A stretch of DNA of 16,312 bases from the NCBI GenBank assembly GCA_947628885.1, contig CANRBO010000013.1, positions 1-16,312 on the forward strand. Direction: 5' to 3'. Positions 6,354 through 14,600 of this stretch are shown here, piece by piece. The notes below the pieces were generated by a model. That model worked only from the letters and a program-made list of their open reading frames with translations, did not search any database and was not told where the DNA came from. The translations under genes were made by a program, and so were the position numbers. Position 1 is the stretch's first letter. Each line of letters starts with the position of its first letter. The DNA comes from an uncultured Clostridia bacterium. GTDB lineage: Bacteria; Bacillota; Clostridia; TANB77; CAG-508.

Positions 6354-7817
6354 TTATTTATTTTTTCTTTTCCTTACTATTGTAATGATTATTCCTGCTA
6401 TAATGATTAATATTGGTACTCCAAAGATTATTACTTTTACAATATTATCTTGTGCTTCTGTTGCTGTGTAAGTTACAACACCTAAATCTTTTCTGATTCT
6501 TATTGAGTCTTCTCTGTCTGACAAATATGCTACTGAATTTAATAGTATATCTCTGTTATTTCTTAATGATATTGGAGTTGTAAGGCTTTGTCCTATTTGA
6601 ACAGTTGCGTTTGTTTCAAATAATGCATTTGAAATTGCTACTAAAGTTGACTGCTTTTCATCACTTATTTTTTTAGTTAAAATTTCACCTAATACAAATG
6701 GTCCTTCTTCATCAGTATCTAATTTATTGTATATGCTTGAATTTGGATCTTCTCTGTAAAATGATTTGTCTGTTGATTGGATAAATGCTGATGCTGTAAC
6801 ATTTAAATTTTCCAATGTTTCTGCATCTGCTGTAGTAATTTTTCCTGCATCCATCATTACTATTGAACCGTCTGTGTAAATATCTTTTACTATACTATTG
6901 TATGTTAGCTCTGGAATAATTAATTCAGGACTTCCAACTAACATATTTTCTGTTGATTGTTCGCATACAATTCCTTTTGAAAAATTAATTCCATATAATG
7001 ATAGAATTTTGTTGACATTTACTAGATTTGAACCGTTTTGATCTTCATTAAATATGTAAGGATTTTGCATCCATATAATATTTCCACCATTATTTATGTA
7101 ATTTTCAATTTTTTGCGTTTCAAGGTCTGTGAAATCTTGTACCGGATTAGCTATTACTAAAACGTCGCATGTTTCAGGCATATCAGAAGATAGCAAATCT
7201 AAAGTATTTACATCATTTACTTCATTTGAAATTTGTTGCGATAATGTATACAAATATGAAGAACTACTAATTCCATATTCTAAATGACCTGTTAGAAAAT
7301 ATACTTGTGGCTTTTTGGCAATTGTTACATCCAATATAGCATTTGTAAGTTTTTGCTCAGTCACATCAATAGTTTCATAACTTGTGCTATCATAAGTATA
7401 CATTTCAGACGCGTCAATTACTTTATATCTTTGATTTGATGATACTGCAACTAATTGATCTGATGAACTTGCTCCATACTCTGAAGCCAAGTCAGGTCTT
7501 TCTTCAACATTTACAATTTGTACATTTATTTTATCATTTACATCATGATATTGTTTTCCAAGGACAACTGCAGAACTTTCTTCTGTATATCCAAAGAAAT
7601 AAACATTTACATTTACCTCGACTTTTGCGATTTCATTTTTTGAATCGTCTGTTAGTGAGTATATTTTTTCTTTTGTAAAATCTAATGGAGCAACATCAAT
7701 ATTTTCAATTATTTTATTAAGCAATAGGAAAATAACAAGTATTATTGCTACTAAAATTATTGTTAGGCTAGTTTGTCTAAGCCATTTTTCTTTTATTAAT
7801 TTCATAAACTTTCTCAA
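6354..7817 (-). CDS. GldG-like auxiliary protein of an ABC-2 transport system
   Basis: A 487-residue protein with one N-terminal membrane helix (about 17-34), a long extracytoplasmic part and a C-terminal helix (about 462-482) followed by RKRKNK. The extracytoplasmic part fits the ABC-type uncharacterised auxiliary (GldG) family: an N-terminal segment ending in YSLTDDSK, FLTGHLEYG (174-182, family FLTGHGE-like), a Rossmann-like piece VLVIANPVQDFTD...IENYINNGGNIIWM, and a distal beta-rich region. In gliding Bacteroidetes GldG works with GldA and GldF; in Bacillota the substrate is not known. The TTG at 7817 is preferred because GGAGGG (7830-7825) lies 7 nt upstream and overlaps the permease stop; the ATG at codon 5 would be 19 nt away. 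Last gene of the operon. Confidence 0.85.
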   Translation of the reverse strand: MRKFMKLIKEKWLRQTSLTIILVAIILVIFLLLNKIIENIDVAPLDFTKEKIYSLTDDSKNEIAKVEVNVNVYFFGYTEESSAVVLGKQYHDVNDKINVQIVNVEERPDLASEYGASSSDQLVAVSSNQRYKVIDASEMYTYDSTSYETIDVTEQKLTNAILDVTIAKKPQVYFLTGHLEYGISSSSYLYTLSQQISNEVNDVNTLDLLSSDMPETCDVLVIANPVQDFTDLETQKIENYINNGGNIIWMQNPYIFNEDQNGSNLVNVNKILSLYGINFSKGIVCEQSTENMLVGSPELIIPELTYNSIVKDIYTDGSIVMMDAGKITTADAETLENLNVTASAFIQSTDKSFYREDPNSSIYNKLDTDEEGPFVLGEILTKKISDEKQSTLVAISNALFETNATVQIGQSLTTPISLRNNRDILLNSVAYLSDREDSIRIRKDLGVVTYTATEAQDNIVKVIIFGVPILIIIAGIIITIVRKRKNK

Positions 7818-7829
7818 CTTTTTACCCTC

Positions 7830-8513
7830 CTATTTCACAAGCTTTCTTTTTTGTAATACTATTATTGTAAATAATATAAACATTACTGTAAATGACACTA
7901 GCAATACAACGTTTGCCAAAGCGATTGTGCCGTTCATAAATGAATTGTAAAATGCATACATCAATGAGAAGGAATCTGCTGCTGGTACCATATTAGGTAA
8001 AAACCACAATAGTAGGAAAAATCCTATTGAGATAACAGCTGAGATTATTTGATTTTCTGTAAGGCTTGATGCAAACATCCCAAATGATACATACGCTATA
8101 GATAATAATGTAAATCCTAAAATTGCAAGCAATGATGTAGATAAATGTGGTTCTCCAAAATACTCTAATATTGCATAATGCATTAATGTAAGTAATGCAG
8201 AAATTATAACAACTATAACAGCAGCTATAAATTTCCCTAAAACAATTTGAGTGATACTTTTTGGTGATGTAAGCAAGATTTGCTCTGTGCCATTTTTTCT
8301 TTCTTCTGCAAACATCCTCATAGTTAAAACTGGAACTATAAATGTTAATACTGTTACACTTGAGCCAAATATACTTGCAAAGTCTGATCTCATATATGCA
8401 AATACATCTAAGTAAAAGAATAGACTACAAGTTAGTAAAAATATTCCTATATAGATATATCCTATTGGAGATAAGAAATAGTTTTTTAATTCTTTTTTGA
8501 TTATTGCTAACAT
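7830..8513 (-). CDS. ABC-2 type permease, GldF-like
   Basis: A 227-residue, six-helix membrane protein (helices near 17-36, 49-67, 96-116, 128-149, 155-175, 199-220). It begins MLAIIKKELKNYFLSPIGY and carries MRMFAEERKNGTEQILLTSP (65-84), the amphipathic elbow and first-loop signature of the GldF/NosY-like ABC-2 group. It would form the membrane channel with the adjacent ATPase. The ATG shares its A with the upstream TAA (TAATG overlap), and the GGAGG for this start is encoded inside the last codons of the ATPase (KKGGKK), so the two are translationally coupled. The length is normal for the family. Confidence 0.88.
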   Translation of the reverse strand: MLAIIKKELKNYFLSPIGYIYIGIFLLTCSLFFYLDVFAYMRSDFASIFGSSVTVLTFIVPVLTMRMFAEERKNGTEQILLTSPKSITQIVLGKFIAAVIVVIISALLTLMHYAILEYFGEPHLSTSLLAILGFTLLSIAYVSFGMFASSLTENQIISAVISIGFFLLLWFLPNMVPAADSFSLMYAFYNSFMNGTIALANVVLLVSFTVMFILFTIIVLQKRKLVK

Positions 8514-10021
8514 TATTTTTTACCTCCTTTTTTGTTAGATTTAGTTTGTTTTGCTTTGCTTGTTTGCTGTGTTGCCTGTTTTTCTTTTTTATTTTCTTCT
8601 TTCTTTTTTGTTTGATTTTTGTTTTCATTTGTTTGTTTTATTTTGCTATCTTGCTGACCTTTGCCATTTCCTTGTTTTTGTTCTTTATTGTCATTTTGTT
8701 GACTTTTACTATTTTCTTGTTTTTGCTCTTTGTTGTCATTTTGTTGACTTTTATTTTTTGTTTGTTCTGTTTTTTGTTTTTCTTGTTTATTATGCTTGTC
8801 TTTACTTTTGCTATTTTCTTGCTTTGACTTTTGTTTTTCTTCTTTTTGTTGATTCTTTTTTTCTCTTTTTTCCTGTTTTAATTTTTTCTTCTCTTCCTTT
8901 TCTTCTTTAATTAATTGTTTTTCCTTCTCCCACTCTCTATCAAATTCTTCTTTTCTTTCTTTCTTTTCCGCTTGTTTATCTTCTTTTATAGCTTTCTTTC
9001 TATCCTTTTTGTTCATGTTCTTTAATTCTTCTTCTCTTTTTAACTTTTTAGCTTCTTTCTCTTTTCTTGTCTTTTCTATTTCAGCTTCTTTGTTATTTAT
9101 AACTTTTAAGAAAGCATCTTCCAAAGTGGTTTCTGTTTGCTTTAATTCAAATATTGTAATATTATCCTTTGGTAAAATTTCAAATAATTTCTTTCTTATA
9201 TCAACTTCTTTATTAGATGTAACAACATACTGTTTTGTACCGTCATCATTGTCTTTTACAAGTTTAACTTCTTTAATGTCTGTTATTTTCTTTGCAATTT
9301 TATCCATTTTATTTTCTTTATCTTCAACTGTAATCATTATGCTATTTTCAGCTTGAGTCTGTTTTTCAAGATTTTCCGGAGTATCAACTGCTAAAATTTT
9401 TCCCTTATTAATAATAACTACTCTTTCACATATTTGACTAACTTCTGATAATATATGTGAACTTAATATTACTGTATGGCTCTTTCCAAGAGTTTTTATT
9501 AAATTCCTTATCTCAGTAATTTGCTTTGGATCTAGCCCAACTGTTGGCTCATCTAATATAAGTATATCAGGATTTCCTATTAAAGCTCCTGCCATACTAA
9601 CTCTTTGCTTATATCCTCTCGAGATTTTTTTGATGAGTTTCTTTTGAACATCTTTCAAGCCTGTCTCTTCAATAATTTTGTTTACTTCATCTTTTTTGTC
9701 TTTTCTTTTCACATTTTTTAGCTCTGCCATATAAGTAATAAACTCTCTAACTGTTAAATCATTGTATAATGGCACGTTTTCAGGCATATAGCCTATTTGT
9801 CTCTTTGCCTTTTTGGGTGATTTTGAAACATCATATCCATTAACAATAATTTTTCCTTTGCTTGGCTCTATGTAACCTGTAATCATATTCATTGTTGTAG
9901 ATTTGCCTGCCCCATTTGGACCTAGGAATCCAATTATTTCATGATCCTTGACATCAAAACTTATGTCATCTACAGCTACAAAATTGCCATATCTTTTAGT
10001 AACTTTTTTTACCTCTATCAA
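8513..10021 (-). CDS. ABC transporter ATPase, GldA-like, with a long charged C-terminal tail
   Basis: This subunit would hydrolyse ATP to drive the neighbouring permease. Numbering from the long frame (first residue at 10036): Walker A GPNGAGKST (39-47), a Q-loop region reading YMPEN as in Gld/Nos-type ATPases, signature ISRGYKQR (138-145) in place of LSGGQ (usual for this group), Walker B ILILDEP (158-164) and switch His194. A regulatory region after the ATPase core ends near 312 with TTLEDAFLKV, where relatives normally stop. The remaining 190 or so residues are almost only K, E, Q, N and S, predicted coiled or disordered, with 15-residue repeats. TTG at 10021 is chosen: GGAGG is 8 nt upstream and it opens with IEVKKVTKRYGNF, typical for the family; the TTG at 10036 has no such site. 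First gene of the operon, with its own promoter. Confidence 0.9.
   Translation of the reverse strand: MIEVKKVTKRYGNFVAVDDISFDVKDHEIIGFLGPNGAGKSTTMNMITGYIEPSKGKIIVNGYDVSKSPKKAKRQIGYMPENVPLYNDLTVREFITYMAELKNVKRKDKKDEVNKIIEETGLKDVQKKLIKKISRGYKQRVSMAGALIGNPDILILDEPTVGLDPKQITEIRNLIKTLGKSHTVILSSHILSEVSQICERVVIINKGKILAVDTPENLEKQTQAENSIMITVEDKENKMDKIAKKITDIKEVKLVKDNDDGTKQYVVTSNKEVDIRKKLFEILPKDNITIFELKQTETTLEDAFLKVINNKEAEIEKTRKEKEAKKLKREEELKNMNKKDRKKAIKEDKQAEKKERKEEFDREWEKEKQLIKEEKEEKKKLKQEKREKKNQQKEEKQKSKQENSKSKDKHNKQEKQKTEQTKNKSQQNDNKEQKQENSKSQQNDNKEQKQGNGKGQQDSKIKQTNENKNQTKKKEENKKEKQATQQTSKAKQTKSNKKGGKK
8618..8752 (-). repeat. 45-bp (15-residue) coding repeats in the ATPase tail
   Basis: Three consecutive units encode KSQQNDNKEQKQENS, KSQQNDNKEQKQGNG and the diverged KGQQDSKIKQTNENK. 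The first two are nearly identical at the nucleotide level, which points to recent duplication and possible length variation between strains. Confidence 0.75.
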
Positions 10022-10066
10022 GTTCTTTTCCTCCAATCTCTTATTTCCCTAAGAATTTACAAAGTA

Positions 10067-10096
10067 ATATTATCACTATATAAACATTTTTGGCAA
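10067..10096 (-). promoter_or_regulatory. Promoter of the ABC operon
   Basis: Minus strand TTGCCA (10096-10091), an 18-nt spacer and TAATAT (10072-10067) preceded by TGA, an extended -10. The expected start near 10060 gives a leader of about 40 nt to the TTG at 10021. Confidence 0.55.
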
Positions 10097-10192
10097 TACT
10101 TTTATATTAATTTCACAAAAAATTCACATTTTACTTATGGAATTGAGTTTACTTTTTCACTAAAAAATGCATGTTTTTAATTATTAAATATA

Positions 10193-10634
10193 AAATAAAT
10201 GAATATAGTTATTTTTGAATACGCCGCGCAGCAATTAATCGGAGCGCTAGTGAAAGGTAAATAAATCAGCCCTCATTAATGTTAAAATTTGAAATTTGTG
10301 ACAGCAAGGGCTTGGAAAAATAATGATTTATAAAATAAAAAAATAAATGAATATGGTTATTTTTGAATATGCCGCGCAGCGACCAACCGGAGCGTTAGCG
10401 AAGGGCGAATGAAGCAGCCTTCATCAATGTTAAAATCTGAAGGCTGCGACAGCAAGGCTTGAAAAAATAATGATTTATAAAATAAAAAATTAAATGAATA
10501 TAGTTATTTTTGAATACGCCGCGCAGCGACCAACCGGAGCGTTAGCGCAGGGCGAATGAAGCAGCCTTCATTAATATTAAAATATGAAGGCTGCGACAGC
10601 AAGGCTTGAAAAAATAACTATATTCATTTAATTT
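10193..10634. repeat. Array of three 147-148 bp structured units with terminal inverted repeats
   Basis: Units start at 10193, 10341 and 10488. Each has an AT-rich lead (AAATGAATATAGTTATTTTT in units 1 and 3; one change in unit 2), a strikingly GC-rich core (GCCGCGCAGC... CGGAGCG), a hairpin region and GCAAGG(G)CTTG followed by an A-run. Units 2 and 3 contain a perfect 10-bp stem (GCAGCCTTCA with TGAAGGCTGC). Unit 3 is closed by a perfect 25-bp inverted repeat (10487-10511 with 10610-10634), and the right arm also matches the start of unit 1 over 21 bp, so the whole array is bounded by inverted ends. No sensible ORF covers it. It may be a miniature inverted-repeat element, a REP-like family or a structured RNA. 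It fills the gap between the aminopeptidase stop and the ABC promoter. Confidence 0.85.
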
Positions 10635-10653
10635 AATTATTAAAAACTTATTT

Positions 10654-12039
10654 TTAATTGTTAAAGAAAACCGTATATGCCATATAAGCACTATACACAT
10701 CAAATTTACTTGTAACCTCATAAGGTGCATGCATTGATAATACTGGCACTCCACAATCAATTACATCTACTCCCTTATTAGCAAGTATATAAGCAATGGT
10801 TCCGCCACCGCCAATATCAACTTTGCCCAACTCTGCTAATTGATATTTTATACTATTTTGATTAAATATTCTTCTAATAAATGCTACATATTCAGCATTT
10901 GCATCAGATGAATTGCTTTTGCCTCTAACTCCAGTATACTTATTCAAAGAGATTCCATATCCAATTAATCCTGCATTATGTGGGTCTGATACTGAAGCAT
11001 ATAGTGGATCTGAACCTGCATCAACATCTGCTGACAACATCCTTGAATTGCAAAATACCTTATCTAAAAGATTTGGTCTGTTTATTCTTGATTTGTTCAA
11101 AAGCTCTGCAATAAATGTATCAAATACATGTGATTCCATACCTGTATTTCCCATGCTTCCGATTTCTTCTTTATCTGAAAATAAACATACTGCTGTTCTT
11201 TCAGGATTTTGTACATTTAATATTGCTCTTAAAGCTGTGTATACACATACTTTGTCGTCTTGTCCGTATCCCGCTATCAAGCTTTCATCAAGTCCAAGTG
11301 TTCTTGTTTTAAATGCTGGAACTACTTCTAATTCACTACTCATGAAATCATCTTCCGTAATTCCATATTTTTTATTTAATAATTTTAGAATATTCTTTTT
11401 AACTCTATCTTTGCCCTTTTCTTCTTCATCATCAGGTCTATTACCTACAACTACTGCTAAATTTTCACCATTTATTGCTTCTGACAATTTCTTTTGCTCT
11501 TGTTCTTTTGCAAGATGTGGAAGTAAATCTGTTATTGTAAATACTGGTTCATTTTCGCTTTCTCCCAAAGAAATTGTTATTTTTTCTCCATTTTCTTTTA
11601 CTATAACTCCATGTATTGCTAAAGGTATGGCAGTCCATTGATATTTCTTAATTCCACCATAATAATGTGTTTTCAAATAAGCAAATTCGCCTTCTTGAAC
11701 TAATGGATTAGGTTTCAAATCAAGTCTTGGTGAATCAGCGTGTGCGCCAATTATGTTTACTCCTTCTTCCATACTTTTAGTTCCCATAACTGCCAAATAT
11801 AAATTTTTTCCTCTATTTACGAAATATACCTTATCTCCTGGATGCAATTCTGTGTATTCATCTAAAGATTTGAATCCACTTTCTCTCGCTATTTTTTCAG
11901 ATAAAGCCACTATTTCTCTTTCAGTTTTAGCTTGGTTTAAATAATTCATGTATTCGTCTGCAAATTGAAATACATTTTTTTCTAAGTCTTCAGTAATTTT
12001 TTCCCAACCTGATTTTCTTTTTCTTTCTAACTCACTCAT
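10654..12039 (-). CDS. M18 family zinc aminopeptidase (aspartyl aminopeptidase-like)
   Basis: A cytoplasmic metallopeptidase that removes N-terminal residues, often acidic ones in this family. The 461-residue length is usual. Ligand motifs of the M18 di-zinc site are all present in order (numbering from the chosen ATG): GAHADSPRLD with His100, GQDD with bridging Asp261, KEEIGS with catalytic Glu291 and metal ligand Glu292, SADVD with Asp338, and SMHAPYE with His437. SDPHNAGLIGYG and VRGKSNSSDANAEY are also typical. ATG 12039 is chosen because AAAGGA lies about 9 nt upstream and homologues begin near this point; the frame could extend to a TTG at 12078, but that would run through the RBS. The leader contains a small palindrome (12058-12069, GCCTA/TAGGC). 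It stands alone, divergent from the VanW gene. Confidence 0.93.
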   Translation of the reverse strand: MSELERKRKSGWEKITEDLEKNVFQFADEYMNYLNQAKTEREIVALSEKIARESGFKSLDEYTELHPGDKVYFVNRGKNLYLAVMGTKSMEEGVNIIGAHADSPRLDLKPNPLVQEGEFAYLKTHYYGGIKKYQWTAIPLAIHGVIVKENGEKITISLGESENEPVFTITDLLPHLAKEQEQKKLSEAINGENLAVVVGNRPDDEEEKGKDRVKKNILKLLNKKYGITEDDFMSSELEVVPAFKTRTLGLDESLIAGYGQDDKVCVYTALRAILNVQNPERTAVCLFSDKEEIGSMGNTGMESHVFDTFIAELLNKSRINRPNLLDKVFCNSRMLSADVDAGSDPLYASVSDPHNAGLIGYGISLNKYTGVRGKSNSSDANAEYVAFIRRIFNQNSIKYQLAELGKVDIGGGGTIAYILANKGVDVIDCGVPVLSMHAPYEVTSKFDVYSAYMAYTVFFNN

Positions 12040-12082
12040 TGTAAAATTTCCTTTCTTGCCTAAATAGGCTACTTTCAAATAA

Positions 12083-12111
12083 ATAATATTATTTATTTTG
12101 TATTATTCCAA
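12083..12111 (-). promoter_or_regulatory. Promoter of the M18 aminopeptidase
   Basis: Minus strand TTGGAA (12111-12106), a 17-nt spacer and TATTAT (12088-12083). The start would be near 12076, leaving a leader of about 37 nt that contains the 12058-12069 palindrome and the RBS. Confidence 0.5.
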
Positions 12112-12227
12112 TTATTTTATTCTATTATCCTTATATCACAAATAAAATAAAAATAAAATATATTTGATTAAATATTTACTTTTTTTTATTTTTATTGTTT
12201 AATATAGTGGGGAGAAATATAAAAAAA

Positions 12228-13910
12228 ATGAACTCAATTTTATATGTTGGAGAAGAAGAAAAAAATCTCACAGATGAAGATTCCTTCACAAGTGAAGATT
12301 ATAGAATTATCGAAGAAGCAGAGGAAATCATTAGAAATAATAACCCTGATTTTAAACCAGTTATTAAAAAGAAGCACGTTGCTTTATTAACATTTTCAAT
12401 TATATTCTTTATTTTGTTTATTTTTATTGCTGTTTTCTCTACAATATTTGCACTAATGAACATGGGTCATTCTAATATTATGAGTGGCGTTAGTGCTCTT
12501 GGCATTGATTTATCAGGTCTTTCTAAGGAACAAGCCAAGGAAAAAATAATTGAAGAAACTAATAATAGAATTTCAACTGAACTTGTTTTAAAGCACAATG
12601 ACGAAACTTATACTTTGCATTTATTAGAAATTGATGCAAATTATGACATTGATAAACTAGTTGATTCTGCTTATATTGTTGGTAGAACTGGAAACATTTT
12701 TATTAGTAATTATGAGATACTTAATTGTATGATACATCCAAAAGCACTTACTGCATCTATTTCTTATAATGCTGATAACTTTTTATCTGTTCTAGCTCAA
12801 ATGGAAGGTAGTTTTAGTGACGGATTAAATGATCCATACTACGAAATTGACGGAACCAATTTGACAATACATGCTGGAAAAGACGGTTATGTTATAGATT
12901 CAAAAGCATTAATAAATTTATTAACAGAAAAGTTAACCGCTTCAAGCTATGACTCAAACGCCATTGAAATACCAGTTTTACAGAAACAAGCAAACCAAAT
13001 CAATATTGATATGATACATACAGAAATTTATAAAGAAGCAAAAGATGCATATTATACAACAAATCCTTTCGCGGTCTTTCCTTCATCAACTGGTATAGAC
13101 TTTGCTATATCTATTGATGAAGCAAAAGCTTTAATTACTGGAGAAAGCGACACTTATACCATACCTCTTAAGGTACTATATCCAAGCGTTACTACAAATG
13201 ATATTGGCACTGAAGCTTTTCCAAATTCATTAGCCACATATTCAACAAGTTATGCAACAAGTAACGCAAATAGATCATCAAATATAGCCTTAGCAAGTTC
13301 AAAAATAAATGGCATGGTTTTAATGCCAGGAGATGTATTCTCATTTAATAACTCAGTCGGCAGACGTACTGCTGCAAATGGTTTCAAGGTCGCAGGTGTT
13401 TATGTAAACGGTCAAGTTACAAACGATTATGGTGGCGGAATTTGTCAAGTGTCTAGTACATTGTATAATGCTGTATTAAGAGCAAATCTTGAAATTGTAG
13501 AAAGAACTAATCACATGTTTAATGTTGGATATGTACCTATCGGAACTGATGCAACCGTTTCATGGGGTGCTCCTGATTTTAAATTTAAAAATTCAAGAAG
13601 TTACCCAATAAAAATAGTTACTTCTAACTATAATAAACGACTTACTGTTACCATCTATGGTCTTAAAGAAGACAATGAATATAGTGTTGAGATAGTTTCA
13701 TACCAAACTGGAACAGTACCTTTTAGAACCACTTATGTCACAGATAATTCTTTAGCTAGCGGTCAAACAAAAGTTATTCAAAGTGGCTCAAATGGTGCAA
13801 CATCTGTAGCATATAGAATTTTAAAGCAAAATGGTGTAGAAGTATCTAGACAGTTACTTTCAAAAGATACATACAGCCCACATAATCAAATAATTGCACG
13901 AGGTCAATAA
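12228..13910 (+). CDS. VanW family protein with G5-like C-terminal domain
   Basis: A 560-residue membrane-anchored envelope protein. It has an acidic cytoplasmic N-terminus, one membrane helix (about 51-78), and an extracytoplasmic region of two related blocks resembling the peptidoglycan-binding PG_binding_4 type (about 85-310). The VanW domain spans about 324-459 (marked by MVLMPGDVFSFNNSVGRR, DYGGGICQVSSTLYNAVLRA, ERTNHMFNVGYVPIGTDATV and PIKIV). A G5-like beta domain ends the protein (about 482-560, with tYRILKQNGVEVSRQLLS-like spacing). VanW was named from vancomycin-resistance clusters, but this architecture is a common housekeeping protein in Clostridia and is not evidence of resistance; its biochemical role is unknown. 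ATG 12228 follows GGGGAG (12209-12214) with a 13-nt gap. An in-frame TTG at 12195 and GTG at 12207 lie before or within that site and are less likely. Confidence 0.9.
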   Translation: MNSILYVGEEEKNLTDEDSFTSEDYRIIEEAEEIIRNNNPDFKPVIKKKHVALLTFSIIFFILFIFIAVFSTIFALMNMGHSNIMSGVSALGIDLSGLSKEQAKEKIIEETNNRISTELVLKHNDETYTLHLLEIDANYDIDKLVDSAYIVGRTGNIFISNYEILNCMIHPKALTASISYNADNFLSVLAQMEGSFSDGLNDPYYEIDGTNLTIHAGKDGYVIDSKALINLLTEKLTASSYDSNAIEIPVLQKQANQINIDMIHTEIYKEAKDAYYTTNPFAVFPSSTGIDFAISIDEAKALITGESDTYTIPLKVLYPSVTTNDIGTEAFPNSLATYSTSYATSNANRSSNIALASSKINGMVLMPGDVFSFNNSVGRRTAANGFKVAGVYVNGQVTNDYGGGICQVSSTLYNAVLRANLEIVERTNHMFNVGYVPIGTDATVSWGAPDFKFKNSRSYPIKIVTSNYNKRLTVTIYGLKEDNEYSVEIVSYQTGTVPFRTTYVTDNSLASGQTKVIQSGSNGATSVAYRILKQNGVEVSRQLLSKDTYSPHNQIIARGQ

Positions 13911-13951
13911 TAAGTTGTAACAATTATAAAAAAATTAAAGGAGAAATAATT

Positions 13952-14530
13952 ATGCCATATTTTAAAAAATTAGTCGGAGATCGAATATATTTATCTCCAA
14001 AATATGCATCAGATGAAGCAATAGAAAAATACACTAAATGGATGAACGATTTTCAAGTTACAGACTATATAGCAAAAAGTGCACAAATAGTAACTTTTAA
14101 TTCAGAAAAAGAGTGGATTGAAAATTCTACAAAAGATAATGACGACAGAAATTTTGACATAATCGATTTAAATACCAATAAATTAATTGGTTCAATAGCA
14201 TTAATGCAAATTAATTGGATTGAAAGAAATGCTGAACTTGGAATATTTATCGGCGAAGAAAATTATAGAGGAAATGGATATGGTACTGAAGCGATAAATT
14301 TGCTATTGGAATATGGATTCAAATATCTAAATTTACATAGTATTAAATTAAGCCTTCTTTCTATAAATGAAAGAGCACATAAATGCTATCTAAAATGTGG
14401 TTTTAAAGATACAGGAAAAAATAGAGAAGAAATATTTTTACACGGAAAGTATTATGATAAGTTATATATGGATATACTTGAAAATGAATTTACTGGAGAT
14501 TATATAAGAAATAAAAATATTGACTTGTAG
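13952..14530 (+). CDS. GNAT family N-acetyltransferase, RimJ/RimL-like
   Basis: A 192-residue acetyl-CoA-dependent acetyltransferase. The N-terminal strand VGDRIYLSPKYASDE is typical of the Acetyltransf_3 (RimJ/RimL, SpeG-like) group. The core reads NAELGIFIGEENYRGNGYG, with the pyrophosphate-binding R/Q-x-x-G-x-G/A loop as RGNGYG at 106-111. NERAHKCYLKCGF (139-151) is the conserved C-terminal motif contacting CoA. Substrate (protein N-terminus, aminoglycoside, polyamine or sugar nucleotide) cannot be told. ATG has AAAGGAG at 13937-13943 with an 8-nt gap. It lies 41 nt after the VanW stop with no terminator seen, so the two are probably co-transcribed. Confidence 0.9.
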   Translation: MPYFKKLVGDRIYLSPKYASDEAIEKYTKWMNDFQVTDYIAKSAQIVTFNSEKEWIENSTKDNDDRNFDIIDLNTNKLIGSIALMQINWIERNAELGIFIGEENYRGNGYGTEAINLLLEYGFKYLNLHSIKLSLLSINERAHKCYLKCGFKDTGKNREEIFLHGKYYDKLYMDILENEFTGDYIRNKNIDL

Positions 14531-14533
14531 AAA

Positions 14534-14580
14534 GCTTGAAAAATAATTACAATTCTTTTCCAATCTAGATTTGTGTCTTA
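14534..14580 (+). repeat. Leader element copy B, upstream of the glycosyltransferase
   Basis: Carries the same ordered blocks as copy A at 5060-5102 (19 identical bases starting TTGAAAAATAAT, then TTTTCCAA, CTAGATTTGTG, CTTA), with a 3-nt and a 1-nt insertion. It has the same orientation relative to the next gene and ends 20 nt before the start codon at 14601, the same distance as copy A to cvpA. Confidence 0.65.
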
Positions 14581-14600
14581 AGTAAGAAATGAGGTTAAAA

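Noticed and set aside
8504..8910. Plus-strand Phe/Leu/Cys-rich frames opposite the ATPase tail
   Set aside because: They are antisense shadows of the AAA/GAA-rich tail codons; no start signals and no family resemblance.
10193..10634. Possible CRISPR array
   Set aside because: The repeated units are 147-148 bp, nearly continuous and without unique spacers; a CRISPR array has short repeats separated by distinct spacers.
10638..10658. AT-only hairpin (ATTAAAAA/TTTTTAAT) as terminator of the M18 gene
   Set aside because: The stem is purely A-T, overlaps the stop codon and has no following T-run; too weak to call.
10542..10760. 72-codon minus-strand frame
   Set aside because: It runs from inside the aminopeptidase gene in another frame into the repeat array; no RBS and no sensible protein.
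10913..11641. 242-codon plus-strand frame inside the M18 gene
   Set aside because: Antisense to a gene with all metal-ligand motifs intact; Ser/Leu-rich translation with no domain.
12228..13910. Vancomycin resistance determinant
   Set aside because: VanW-domain proteins with a G5-like domain are common housekeeping envelope proteins in Clostridia, and no vanA/B-type ligase, vanH or vanX gene is nearby.
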